Of a stretch of 40,354 bases of DNA, positions 16,430 to 24,555 are shown piece after piece. A model generated the notes under the pieces. The model was not told the DNA's origin and did no database searches. It saw nothing but the letters and a program-made list of their open reading frames with translations. The DNA comes from Myroides odoratus. Its GTDB lineage: Bacteria > Bacteroidota > Bacteroidia > Flavobacteriales > Flavobacteriaceae. Numbering within the stretch: position 1 is the first letter of the stretch; every line of letters begins with the position of its first letter. Where the stretch lies: contig NZ_LROZ01000026.1 in the NCBI RefSeq assembly GCF_001549985.1, positions 1 to 40,354 of the forward strand. The letters run 5' to 3'. A program made the translations under genes and the position numbers.

Positions 16430-16990
16430 TCACACATCTTCGCGATTTATCCTTTTCTTATCTTTGAGCTTTTTAAAAAAAGTTGGGGTCAAACCCGTGA
16501 CTTTTTTAAACTGAGCAGATAAATGTGCTACACTACTATAGTTAAGCTTATAGGAAATCTCAGATAAATTTAATTCATCATAAATCAAAAGTTCTTTTAC
16601 TCGTTCAATCTTGTGAACAATACCAAATTGTTCTATTGTAGTACCTGTAGATTCAGAAAATATGTTAGCCAGATAAGTATAGTCATAATTTAGCTGTTTA
16701 CTTATGTAATCAGATTTTTTTATTTTTAAAACCTCTATATCACCATACACCATTTCAATTACTACTTTTTTAATTTTCTCAATCAAAATAGCTCGTTTAC
16801 TCTCCATAAGTTCTAATCCTGTTTGAAGTAAAGCCATTTTTAATTGCGTAAACTCTTCATTGGTAAGTTCTTGTTTTAATTCTACTTCACCAAGATCTAC
16901 ACTACCATAAATGATTCCGAGTTTATCCAGCTCCATCCTCACTATCATCTTACAGCGAAAACTCACCATGTATTTTATGAAAATCTTCAT
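16430..16990 (-). CDS. AraC-family transcriptional regulator (short flavobacterial type)
   Basis: 186 residues; the C-terminal about 100 residues form the double helix-turn-helix AraC domain, with LNYDYTYLANIFSESTGTTIEQF and LSEISYKLNYSSVAHLSAQFKKVTGLTPTFFKKL. The N-terminal part (residues about 15-75) is short and carries no known sensor domain, as in flavobacterial stress-linked AraC proteins. The first codons (MKIFIKYMVSFRCKMIVRMELDK) offer several starts; Met15 or Met19 is equally plausible. It lies upstream of, and on the same strand as, the small helical protein gene, and a decayed partner copy sits near 14150-14300. Likely a regulator of the neighbouring small genes, by position only. 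Confidence 0.85.
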   Translation of the reverse strand: MKIFIKYMVSFRCKMIVRMELDKLGIIYGSVDLGEVELKQELTNEEFTQLKMALLQTGLELMESKRAILIEKIKKVVIEMVYGDIEVLKIKKSDYISKQLNYDYTYLANIFSESTGTTIEQFGIVHKIERVKELLIYDELNLSEISYKLNYSSVAHLSAQFKKVTGLTPTFFKKLKDKKRINREDV

Positions 16991-17082
16991 ACTTAAGAAC
17001 TTTTATCTAAAGGTAACCTAAAGAATTGATTAACTGATGTTAATAGTCAAAAAAAGCGAATTGATATATAACCTAAAAAACA

Positions 17083-17112
17083 AAGAGGAAGATCTATATA
17101 GATCTTCCTCTT
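17083..17112. terminator. Perfect 30-bp palindrome, probable terminator
   Basis: Arms AAGAGGAAGATC and GATCTTCCTCTT around TATATA. On the minus strand it runs on into TTGTTTTTT, giving a terminator for the gene at 17288-17518, about 175 bases upstream of it in sequence order. It also separates this gene from the AraC gene. Confidence 0.65.
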
Positions 17113-17287
17113 CTAGCAAAACGCTGTTTATTTAAATCTCACAGCAGAGATTCCTTTAAAAAAATATTGATAAAAACCAAGGTAAGGATATCGAAAAAAA
17201 TTACTTTTGGGCATTCAATACCAACGTCTGTTTTCTTACCCCGATTTTTATTCAACATTCATTAAACCCAATCATGAAATTATTATT

Positions 17288-17518
17288 CTATTTCGATAAA
17301 TGTTTGTGGCCAATTTTTGAACTGTATTCCACCGCCTTATTCGTGCTATCTTGTGCTTTTGCATTGCACTCAATAGCTTTATCAATATCGCCATTTTCAA
17401 AATACCTAGATGCATCAAAATGATACTTTATAGCTAATTCTAAATGATTGATTGCTAAATTGTGATTCAGTATCTTTTGCTCCAAAATCTTTTGATCGCT
17501 TTGAGTTTTTATATCCAT
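17288..17518 (-). CDS. Small helical protein, paralogue of the 16097-16330 product
   Basis: 76 residues from the ATG at 17516-17518 (MDIKTQSDQKILEQ); a TTG 15 bases upstream is a possible but less likely start. The core INHLELAIKYHFDASRYFENG and IDKAIECNAKAQDSTNKA matches the sister protein closely; the ends differ. Predicted soluble and all-helical. A shared motif TAACCTAAAG lies 30 bases upstream, also present upstream of the AraC gene. Function unknown; context suggests a stress response. Confidence 0.72.
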   Translation of the reverse strand: MDIKTQSDQKILEQKILNHNLAINHLELAIKYHFDASRYFENGDIDKAIECNAKAQDSTNKAVEYSSKIGHKHLSK

Positions 17519-17897
17519 ATTATTTACCTTCAATAACTACATTTACATAACCTAAAGGTCTGTTTTACTTGTCTAAAAAGCATTATACAACAATTGATAT
17601 AAATTATATTTTTCACACATTAAAACATACTATCAATAAGCTGCTTAAAGAAAAAAACTTTTTATATATTAAAATACCCTTTCTATAGACTATCGAATTA
17701 GGTCTCACTTTTTAATTGATTAAGCAAACCAGTTATATTACAACATCCTTATTTCAATTGTAGTAAAATCTACAATTAGATGTAGGTCAATGTAGTTTGA
17801 ACAAACTAAATTTTAATCCAGACATCCAGATTTTAAGAAATAAAGTGCACCCTAAAGTGCACTTACAGTTATATTAAAGCGTTTTATAACAAAATAA
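17519..17897. other. AT-rich intergenic region
   Basis: Upstream region of the small helical gene plus the space after the CsbD-like gene. It contains the TAACCTAAAGG motif (17548-17558) and the terminator at 17843-17864. No open frame or RNA gene was recognised in 17580-17840. Confidence 0.5.
17843..17864 (-). terminator. Terminator of the CsbD-like gene
   Basis: Perfect 8-base arms AAGTGCAC and GTGCACTT, loop CCTAAA; on the minus strand it is followed by a T-rich run. It lies 33 bases after the stop codon of the CsbD-like gene. Confidence 0.7.
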
Positions 17898-18116
17898 TTA
17901 CACTTTACTCTGTTTTTCATATTTATTGATTAAATCAATCACTTCTGAGCGTTTTTTATTCATTTTCTTCTCAAGACGATTTAATAAATCATTCTCCCTT
18001 CCTACCTCATACTTCAAATCAACGTCTGTCAATTGCGAAAATTGCTCTTTTAACTTTTTTGACGATTCATCCCAATTTGAAATTTTAACTACTTCTAATC
18101 TTTGATTATTATTCAT
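17898..18116 (-). CDS. CsbD-like (YjbJ-type) small stress protein
   Basis: 72 residues. The segment ISNWDESSKKLKEQFSQLTD followed by DLKYEVGRENDLLNRLEKKM has the spacing of CsbD/YjbJ proteins (W..i...LKe.w..LTddDl....G..d.L.gri), which are abundant general-stress proteins of unclear function in many bacteria. The family match is by eye and is weaker than for classical members, since the usual Gly-Asn-Trp start is Ser-Asn-Trp. It belongs with the neighbouring small helical proteins and AraC regulator as a probable stress cluster. Single gene with its own terminator. Confidence 0.65.
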   Translation of the reverse strand: MNNNQRLEVVKISNWDESSKKLKEQFSQLTDVDLKYEVGRENDLLNRLEKKMNKKRSEVIDLINKYEKQSKV

Positions 18117-18371
18117 AATAAAGAATTTTATTATAGCTTAATTGCTATTTAGTAAATGTAGCGTTTATAAACTCCTTAGGTTTATATAATAAAAAGTAAT
18201 GTTTATATAATAAAGCTATTTTCCAAATTCTATCACTTAATTTTTTTTACAATAAAAACCACCTAAATTTAATCACTATATTGCGTATGTTATTTATAAT
18301 TAAGATTTTACATCTTGTGTAAATAATACAATTCTAAACTGAATTATTGAAAATAATATCCGATATAACTT

Positions 18372-19298
18372 ATGGCTACTAACCAAGATCAAAATCACCC
18401 CCAATTGAAATTTGAAACTAAAAATAATACAGTTAATAAATTAATTACAGTAGCTTATTTTATTACTATAAAATATAGTCCAGATTATTTTTTGACTATG
18501 TTTAAAAAATTATACAACAAAGATCAATTATATCTTATTTATATCGATCATACTTGCTCTTTAGAGGTAAAAAACATGATTCAAACCTACGTTGTGCATT
18601 TATCAAATGTATACATATTAGATAGTTTCTATCTACAAACAGATAGTTATAATAAATACAAAATTCAATTAAATGCGATGCAATATTTATTAAATGTCAG
18701 CGCTAAATGGGACTATTATATCAATTTAACTGATGACCATTACCCCTTAAAATCTCAATATAGAATTTGTGAATACTTAAGTAATAATAAAGAGCATAAT
18801 TATTTTATCTATTATGATAAAAGCAAGTATAATCTAGATACTTATAATAGTAATAAACATAACTATAGTGGCTTAATTGCATTAAAAGACGCTAGTTTTA
18901 GTGAAAATACAATCATACCGTATATGGGTAATACATGGTTAATACTAACACGAGATTCATGTGCTTTTCTCTCTTACAGTAAACTAGTTGATCATTATAT
19001 AGAATTATATACAAATTCATTATTGCCATCTAATTCATTCTTTGCCACTATCTTATTAAACTCTGATTACAAACGCATAATAATTAATCATGACCAAAGA
19101 ATATTATTTTCAAAAAGCGAACCAGTTGAAGTAATTCTAAAAAAAATAAAATCTAATAATCATTTTTTTATAAGAAAAATGAATTTGACGTCTAACAGTA
19201 TAATAGACAAATGCATTGAAGATAATTATCAATTACCCCTAATGGATAAAAAAGAAAATAAAAATGAACTAGGGCTAAATAGTAATCAACAAAATTGA
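18372..19298 (+). CDS. GT14-like (core-2/I-branching) glycosyltransferase
   Basis: 308 residues, no signal peptide or membrane helix. The order of motifs follows the beta-1,6-N-acetylglucosaminyltransferase family PF02485: VAYFITIKYSPDYFLTMFKKL near 27-47, YLIYIDH (54-60), WDYYINLTDDHYPL (113-126), GNTWLILTR (186-194) and PSNSFFATILLN (219-230). In most members the last motif is P-D-E, with Glu as catalytic base; here Ser220-Asn221 replace Asp-Glu. So activity may be altered or lost. The protein would work in the cytoplasm on a surface glycan precursor, but no glycan genes are nearby. It is very AT-rich and stands alone, suggesting recent acquisition. Confidence 0.75.
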   Translation: MATNQDQNHPQLKFETKNNTVNKLITVAYFITIKYSPDYFLTMFKKLYNKDQLYLIYIDHTCSLEVKNMIQTYVVHLSNVYILDSFYLQTDSYNKYKIQLNAMQYLLNVSAKWDYYINLTDDHYPLKSQYRICEYLSNNKEHNYFIYYDKSKYNLDTYNSNKHNYSGLIALKDASFSENTIIPYMGNTWLILTRDSCAFLSYSKLVDHYIELYTNSLLPSNSFFATILLNSDYKRIIINHDQRILFSKSEPVEVILKKIKSNNHFFIRKMNLTSNSIIDKCIEDNYQLPLMDKKENKNELGLNSNQQN

Positions 19299-19362
19299 AA
19301 TAAATTTGTATGTAAAATATTTTACTGATACTAACTAAGTCTATTTTTTAAAATCTAAACTT

Positions 19363-19392
19363 AAAAACCCCGCCTTTAAAGCGAGGTTTTTT
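19363..19392. terminator. Bidirectional Rho-independent terminator
   Basis: Arms AAAAACCCCGC and GCGAGGTTTTTT (one mismatch), loop CTTTAAA, with A and T runs on either side. It lies between the convergent glycosyltransferase and cold-shock genes and can serve both. Confidence 0.85.
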
Positions 19393-19429
19393 AGAAGTCT
19401 TTTATACTTCCTTATTATATACCGATAGA

Positions 19430-19621
19430 TTATTTTCTTTTAACATTCACCGCTATTAACCCTTTTTGACTATGTTGTAGATCAAAAACAACATCATCAT
19501 TTTCACAAATATTATCTAGTAGTCCTGTTGTATGTACAAAAATATCTCCACTCCCGTTTGTTTGTGCAATAAATCCAAAACCTTTGGATTCATTAAAAAA
19601 TTTTACTTTACCTTCTTGCAT
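19430..19621 (-). CDS. cspA: Cold-shock domain protein (CspA family)
   Basis: 63 residues, a single OB-fold. RNP1 is KGFGFI and RNP2 is DIFVHTTG, both needed for single-stranded nucleic acid binding; typical family length is 63-70. It acts as an RNA chaperone in the cytosol. It lies 93 bases downstream of a DEAD-box helicase gene on the same strand, a common cold-adaptation pairing. The gap carries a small hairpin (TATACTT/AAGTATA) and could hold its own promoter. The exact csp member cannot be told. Confidence 0.93.
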   Translation of the reverse strand: MQEGKVKFFNESKGFGFIAQTNGSGDIFVHTTGLLDNICENDDVVFDLQHSQKGLIAVNVKRK

Positions 19622-19714
19622 ATAGGTTTTTATTTTAATTGATTTATATTCACTTTTATACTTATCTTTTAAGTATAAGATTACATTTATATTTATTTAA
19701 TTACAAAGATGAAT

Positions 19715-20827
19715 TTAACTCGACATTACCGGAATAGTGAATCCAATGAGTTTTTCAATTTTCTTAAGATCCTTTAACTGATCTTCATCACAAAAAGAAA
19801 CTGCGGTGCCTTGAACACCTGCACGCCCTGTTCTACCAATTCTATGAACATAACTCTCAGGTTCATTAGGTAATTCATAATTTAATACATGAGGTAGTTC
19901 AGCTATATCAATACCTCTTGCAGCAATATCCGTTGCTATAAGCACTCTAATGCGATTATTTTTAAAATCATTTAATGCTTTTAATCTTGCATTTTGTGAT
20001 TTATTACCGTGAATGGCAGCTGTATAAATCCCCATACTCGCTAGCTTTTTCACTAATTTATCTGCACCGTGTTTAGTCCTTGCAAACACTAAAGAACGCT
20101 TTATTGACTTATCCTTTAGAATAGTAAAAAGTAAGTTCAACTTTTCTTCTTTTTCGACAAAGTAGATGGATTGCTTAATTGTTCTGGCTGTAGAAGAAAT
20201 AGGAGTAACTGTAATCTCTATTGGATTTTTCACAATTTGTAAAGCCAATTTTTTTATTTCGATCGGCATAGTAGCCGAGAAAAACAACGTTTGTCGTTTA
20301 GAAGGTATCTTTGTAAGTATTTTTTTTACATCCTTTACAAACCCCATATCAAGCATGCGGTCCGCCTCATCAAGTACTACAATCTCAACATGACTAAAAT
20401 CTAAACAATGTTGATTTAACAAATCCAACAAACGTCCTGGAGTAGCAATTAATATATCAACGCCACGATTTACTTGAGCTACTTGCTTTTTTTGTGGCAC
20501 CCCTCCAAAAACAGCTAAATGTCTTAATCTTAGAAACTCACCATAGATTTTAAAATTCTCATTAATCTGAATAGCTAATTCTCTTGTTGGAGTTAAAATA
20601 AGAGAACGGATTACTTTTTTCGAACTGCTTTTTTGATTTAAAAGCTGTAAAATAGGTATTGCAAATGAAGCTGTTTTACCAGTTCCTGTTTGTGCACACC
20701 CAATTAAATCTCTCCCTTGTAATATATGCGGAATTGTTTGCTCTTGTATAGCTGTAGGCGTCTGATATCCCACTTTATTAATTGCCTCTAGTATGGGTTG
20801 AATTATATTTAATTTTTTAAAACTCAT
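19715..20827 (-). CDS. rhlE: DEAD-box RNA helicase (RhlE-like)
   Basis: 370 residues containing the full helicase core: Q motif (GYQTPTAIQEQTIPHIL), motif I AQTGTGKT, Ia PTRELAIQ, II DEAD, III SAT, IV-V region ARTKHGAD and ATDIAARGIDI, VI HRIGRTGR. There is almost no C-terminal extension, in contrast to the 400-plus residue RhlE or CsdA proteins with basic tails. It unwinds structured RNA in ribosome assembly or decay. It pairs with the downstream csp gene, suggesting cold-induced expression. A small hairpin (ACTGG/CCAGT, 20838-20852) sits in the leader just upstream of the start. Confidence 0.93.
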   Translation of the reverse strand: MSFKKLNIIQPILEAINKVGYQTPTAIQEQTIPHILQGRDLIGCAQTGTGKTASFAIPILQLLNQKSSSKKVIRSLILTPTRELAIQINENFKIYGEFLRLRHLAVFGGVPQKKQVAQVNRGVDILIATPGRLLDLLNQHCLDFSHVEIVVLDEADRMLDMGFVKDVKKILTKIPSKRQTLFFSATMPIEIKKLALQIVKNPIEITVTPISSTARTIKQSIYFVEKEEKLNLLFTILKDKSIKRSLVFARTKHGADKLVKKLASMGIYTAAIHGNKSQNARLKALNDFKNNRIRVLIATDIAARGIDIAELPHVLNYELPNEPESYVHRIGRTGRAGVQGTAVSFCDEDQLKDLKKIEKLIGFTIPVMSS

Positions 20828-21455
20828 CTTGGTTTGACTGGAATTACCAGTATTTATTTAACTCCTATATATAGTTTTAAATAATCTGGAGTAGTTAGAT
20901 TATAAAAAACAAAGCTTCTTATCTGAAAAAAATAGGTAGTTAAATTATAAGACCATCTAATATTTAAAGAAAATTAAATTTAAAACCTCTTATTACTTTT
21001 ATTTTAGTTGTTATAAAAATTAGTATAATCAAAATCCATTTAAAAAATGTATTAATAATTTTTAACTTTTACAAAAAGTTACTAACATTATATATTTAGC
21101 AACAAATAAAATGTACTTTTTTACGAAAGTAATTGTAATTAAGACAACTGAAAGCAAAAACTGAGAAAGAAAAAATGTTTTTGACTATTTTCAGATAAGG
21201 CAGAAGGCAGAAGCCCGTTTATAAATTCTTGACAAAGATAGATTAATTTATTTGAATTACAATAAATAAATTGATCTGGACAATAAAACAGTTTTTTAAA
21301 CCTAATTGATAATCTCATTAATTGGCAAAAAGAAAATATTTATTGAATCAAATTTTGCTCTTTTAATTAACTATATAATTTTATATTATCATTTTTTGTA
21401 CTAAATTAAGGATAGATAATATTATCATTGTACCTTTTAACAAACTACTTAAAAT
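20828..21455. other. Long AT-rich intergenic region between helicase and channel genes
   Basis: About 630 bases between divergent genes, so it should hold both promoters and perhaps a long leader for the cold-shock helicase. I saw no open frame and no clear TAnnTTTG box. A short direct repeat GGCAGAAGGCAGAAG occurs at about 21196-21211. Confidence 0.5.
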
Positions 21456-22169
21456 ATGTCAGAGGCTATATCAAAAGAAAAAGTCAAGCTACAAATTATT
21501 AAGACATTACATATAATTTCAGCCTTTATGCTAATTGTATTAGGAGTAAGTATTTCTATTGATACCTTTAGTAATATTTCTTATTTAACTGGGGATACTT
21601 ATATGAAAATTCAATTGTGGATTTGTATTTATTTTTTACTAAGTCTATTCATTGAATTTATTCTATCAAAGAAGAAATCAAAATTCTTTTGGAATAATAT
21701 AATTTTTATTCTAATTTCCATTCCTTATCTCAATATATTTCAAGCCTTAGAAATTAGTTTCTCCTCTGAAGTAAAATATTTCTTTCGATTCATTCCCTTA
21801 ATTAGAGGAGGATATGCACTTGGTTTTGTCATTATCATGTTAAGTAGAAAGAAAATTTCGGGTTTGTTTTTCTCTTATATACTAATTTTAATGTCATTAA
21901 TATATTTTTATAGTCTTATTTTTTATGTTTTTGAACATGAAATCAATCCAGATGTAAATTCATATTTTGATGCTCTTTGGTGGGCGGCTATGGGAGCTAC
22001 TACTACTGGCTCTAACATTATTGCAATTACTCCAGTTGGTAAAATATTATCTGTTATAACAGCTATTTCTGGCATTACTATGTTTCCTTTTTTTACAGTA
22101 TATGTCACTTCTTTAGTACAGCGAAAAGTTGCTTTTCAAGGAAAAAAAGTTAAAAGTAAAATTAAGTAG
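21456..22169 (+). CDS. Voltage-gated-like ion channel with atypical selectivity filter
   Basis: 237 residues with about six membrane helices: S1 (17-36), S2 (51-70), S3 (79-98), a weakly charged S4-like segment (Arg111, Arg117), S5 (137-158), pore loop (172-190) and S6 (195-222). The pore reads DALWWAAMGATTTGSNI, with TTTGSN (182-187) where potassium channels have T-V-G-Y-G-D. It thus belongs to the Ion_trans/Ion_trans_2 superfamily, but its ion preference cannot be assumed to be potassium. There is no RCK/TrkA domain; the C terminus is a short basic tail. It stands alone and has its own terminator. Confidence 0.82.
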   Translation: MSEAISKEKVKLQIIKTLHIISAFMLIVLGVSISIDTFSNISYLTGDTYMKIQLWICIYFLLSLFIEFILSKKKSKFFWNNIIFILISIPYLNIFQALEISFSSEVKYFFRFIPLIRGGYALGFVIIMLSRKKISGLFFSYILILMSLIYFYSLIFYVFEHEINPDVNSYFDALWWAAMGATTTGSNIIAITPVGKILSVITAISGITMFPFFTVYVTSLVQRKVAFQGKKVKSKIK

Positions 22170-22237
22170 TCTAATTTATCATAAGTGAAATATTATCTCA
22201 ATGCTATATATTTACTTTTTTCTCTTTTCTAGAAAGT

Positions 22238-22278
22238 AAAAAAATCCGTATTAGAATATTATCTTATAAGGATTTTTT
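22238..22278 (+). terminator. Terminator of the channel gene
   Basis: Arms AAAAAATCC and GGATTTTTT with inner pairs (TTATAAG region) around the loop, ending in a T run, 69 bases after the channel stop codon. Confidence 0.6.
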
Positions 22279-22381
22279 CATGTTATTCTTTTATTGTTTT
22301 ATAAATAAGAAAGTTATAGCAAAACATTAATTATCTATCATTACAAAAGTTAATAAAAACAAATACAACGAATAACCAAAT

Positions 22382-23018
22382 TCAAGTGAATTTAAAACTA
22401 AATTCACAATCATAAATATCTAAGGCAACCTTTGTTTGCTTTTTTATACAAGAATCAAATACTGATTCCCATACGCGTTGTGCAATCAAATGATAAATAC
22501 TTTCTTTTATAGCGCTAAGTCTATTTGTGGTTAATAGCCCATGATGATTGGTAACCTTCACATCATTCACTATCTTCTATTAAACCTTGCAAGCTTTAAT
22601 TTTAAAAGCAGGTTATTATACCTACTATCATCAGAAAGTACTTTTAATAAACTGGGAATCTCCCGCCATAAATCCCCAGGAACATACTTACTCGATGTCT
22701 GCGGATAGGTAATAAACTTCTTTTCATACAAGCTTAGAGCCATCCAAAGAGCTCATAGGCTCTTTTTTGAAGTGAGGTTAAATCAAAAAGTAGTTGAGAA
22801 TCTTCTTTAACAGTCTTTATTTCTACTTTTGTAATGATAGATTCGCTTTGTTTCTCAATGCGTTTGAACGCTTGTTCTGCCTTGTGTTGATCCTCTGACT
22901 TATCAATTGAGAGTGACTTGAATAATACTCCTTCTTTTTGATGGGTGAGTTCTAGTTGATAATACAGCTTCTTTGTAAAAGAAGTATTCTCTATATAGCT
23001 TGTCGAATTATTTTACTC
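22382..23018 (-). pseudogene. topB: Remnant of DNA topoisomerase III (topB) of a conjugative element
   Basis: Three frames joined in order give a TopB-like protein. Part 1 (about 23018-22741) includes LYYQLELTHQKEGVLFKSLS, EQAFKRIEKQSESIITKVE and LLFDLTSLQKRAYELFGW. Part 2 (about 22740-22570) includes LYEKKFITYPQTSSKYVPGD, which contains the active-site tyrosine region, and DLWREIPSLLKVL. Part 3 (22570-22382) includes NDVKVTNHHGLLTTNRLSAI and AIKESIYHLIAQRVWESVFD. It is broken by a stop, a deletion of about 10 codons and a frameshift, and both ends are missing. Type IA topoisomerase III genes of this sort travel on Bacteroidota integrative conjugative elements (Exc of CTnDOT is one). Together with the rteC remnant at 28769 it marks an old element. 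Confidence 0.88.
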
Positions 23019-23503
23019 TATTTCAAAGTGTAAAAAAAAGTTCGATTTGCTTAAGGATAATTATGTTTTAGCCTTCAAAGCAGTAATAAATATCAAGTAT
23101 TACTTATAGTATTACTTAGTGACAGTTAGAGAAAAATTAACCATTCTCAAATGTGAGATCAGTAAACAAAAATAGACTATCCAAATTTGGATAGTCTATA
23201 TAAATCAAGCACTTATATTGATTCAAAAAGTAAAATATTACTAGGCTCAAATTTAAGCTCAGTGAATACATGGCGCTAATAGAAACAAATAAGAACTCAA
23301 TTGAGCGGCTTATCTATTAAGAACCTCCTTATGCAGGTTACCATTTTTTTTTAATTTTCTGTTTGTGATTTTAGATATTTTCTTTGAGATTTTTTCGCTG
23401 TGAGTTTTATCAAAAATTTTTCCAAAACCAATCATATCATTTTTTATTCTAATATTCTTGCAAGCCGTAATACCATTGATTTATTCATATATACATATTT
23501 TGC
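23019..23503. other. Intergenic debris between topB remnant and small-protein pair
   Basis: No open frame. It holds one perfect palindrome (23172-23199). The rest gives no recognisable coding or RNA signal; it may be further decayed element DNA. Confidence 0.45.
23172..23199. terminator. 28-bp perfect palindrome, orphan terminator-like hairpin
   Basis: Arms ATAGACTATCCAAA and TTTGGATAGTCTAT, no loop spacer. There is no intact gene immediately upstream on either strand, so it probably belonged to a lost gene. Confidence 0.45.
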
Positions 23504-23722
23504 TTAATAACTCTTATTTATTTCCACGTCTACTTTTACATGAGGGTAATATCCTTTACTAAATTTTGTTCCATTACTTTTCAAGAACTCATATACTTTC
23601 TTTTTTTCTTCAGAAAATTGATCAATAGATGTCAACTCAAATTCAACTATATGATAAATCAAATCAAACATTAATGTTTCCATTATCATATCCAACTCTT
23701 CTTGGCTAATTTCGTGTTTCAT
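23504..23722 (-). CDS. Small protein, tandem paralogue A
   Basis: 72 residues, no signal peptide. The core ELDMIMETLMFDLIYHIVEF followed by EFLKSNGTKF aligns with the next gene's product (QLNSVMNIMLHTILMYILEH, then NFLKDNRTNE), so the two genes arose by tandem duplication and diverged far. The first half is an amphipathic helix, the C-terminal end is beta-like (HVKVDVEI). It starts 18 bases after the stop of paralogue B; the pair is one operon. I do not recognise the family. Position inside a decayed mobile element region suggests accessory function; nothing more can be said. Confidence 0.6.
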   Translation of the reverse strand: MKHEISQEELDMIMETLMFDLIYHIVEFELTSIDQFSEEKKKVYEFLKSNGTKFSKGYYPHVKVDVEINKSY

Positions 23723-23740
23723 AGAAATCTGTAATAAAGA

Positions 23741-23971
23741 TTATTCTAATACTTTCTTCTTATTAATCTTTTTCATTCTCCTGTCAACAATGTCTATATG
23801 TTGTAATTCATTCGTTCTGTTATCTTTTAAAAAATTATATGAATCCTGGATATCTTTTGTCATCTCTGAAACAGAACCTATATTATGCTCTAAAATATAC
23901 ATCAATATAGTATGAAGCATAATATTCATTACTGAATTAAGTTGGCTTTTATCTCTAAAGTTTACTTCCAT
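23741..23971 (-). CDS. Small protein, tandem paralogue B
   Basis: 76 residues with an amphipathic N-terminal helix (QLNSVMNIMLHTILMYILEH) and a strongly basic tail (DRRMKKINKKKVLE). Related to the product of 23504-23722 by a shared helix and FLKxNxT motif. It is the first gene of the pair. A perfect hairpin (24001-24029) lies about 30 bases upstream of its start and could sit in the mRNA leader. Family unknown. Low complexity and short length leave some doubt that it is expressed, but two related, adjacent open frames in the same order support reality. Confidence 0.58.
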   Translation of the reverse strand: MEVNFRDKSQLNSVMNIMLHTILMYILEHNIGSVSEMTKDIQDSYNFLKDNRTNELQHIDIVDRRMKKINKKKVLE

Positions 23972-24508
23972 TGTTTTTTATTATTGATTAAGCAGTGTAA
24001 AATGACTGTCTAAAATTAAGACAGTCATTAACAATAAGATGTAAGATATATAGCTCCTTACACAACAGTAATTATAAAATACGATATTACTAAAAATATA
24101 GAATTCACAAAAAGCTGCCTTAAATAATTAAGACAGCTGGACGCAATTTTTTATACGATTTAAGCTCCCTAGGCCCACGTATTATAATGCTAATATAAAT
24201 AAAAAAATCATATTAAAACAAATTATATTAAAATTTAATTATTTATTGTTAATTTAAATTATACAAATACAAATCCTTTGCTTTTTAAGCAAAAAGCAAT
24301 ATTTTTTTTTAATTCAATATATCTATACTGTATAAAAAATATCTTTGGATTTATTTAGTTAAATTATTATCAACTATAGATATAAAAACATTTAATTAAA
24401 TTTATTAGTAGATGAAATATATGATATCTATTTTTAACTTAATATACCACTCACTCAATAAAAAGGCTATTTCACTAAATTCAAAATATACTGTTCTAGT
24501 AACAAAAA
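23972..24508. other. AT-rich non-coding region with two hairpins
   Basis: Contains a perfect hairpin at 24001-24029 (arms AATGACTGTCT/AGACAGTCATT) and an imperfect one at 24115-24140 (AGCTGCCTTAA/TTAAGACAGCT) that share the string TTAAGACAG. No coding frame or known RNA was recognised in 24150-24500. Confidence 0.5.
24001..24029. promoter_or_regulatory. Hairpin in front of the small-protein pair
   Basis: Perfect 11-base arms around a 7-base loop, 30 bases upstream of the start of the 76-residue protein on the minus strand. It lacks a convincing T tail (only TTTTAC follows on the minus strand), so a leader hairpin, operator or attenuator is as likely as a terminator. Confidence 0.4.
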
Positions 24509-24530
24509 AAAGCCCCAATTAAGGGGCTTT
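24509..24530 (-). terminator. Terminator of the secreted protein gene
   Basis: Arms AAAGCCCC and GGGGCTTT, followed on the minus strand by a long T run. The stop codon is 26 bases away. The same 22 bases recur in opposite orientation at 25065-25086. Confidence 0.85.
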
Positions 24531-24555
24531 CCTGTTTATATAAATATATTTTTAT

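Noticed and set aside
16331..16522. 63-codon plus-strand frame between the small gene and AraC
   Set aside because: Spans the leader and the antisense of the AraC 3' end; composition is not protein-like.
23172..24140. Several hairpins considered as a CRISPR array
   Set aside because: Only unrelated palindromes with irregular spacing; no repeat-spacer unit and no cas genes.
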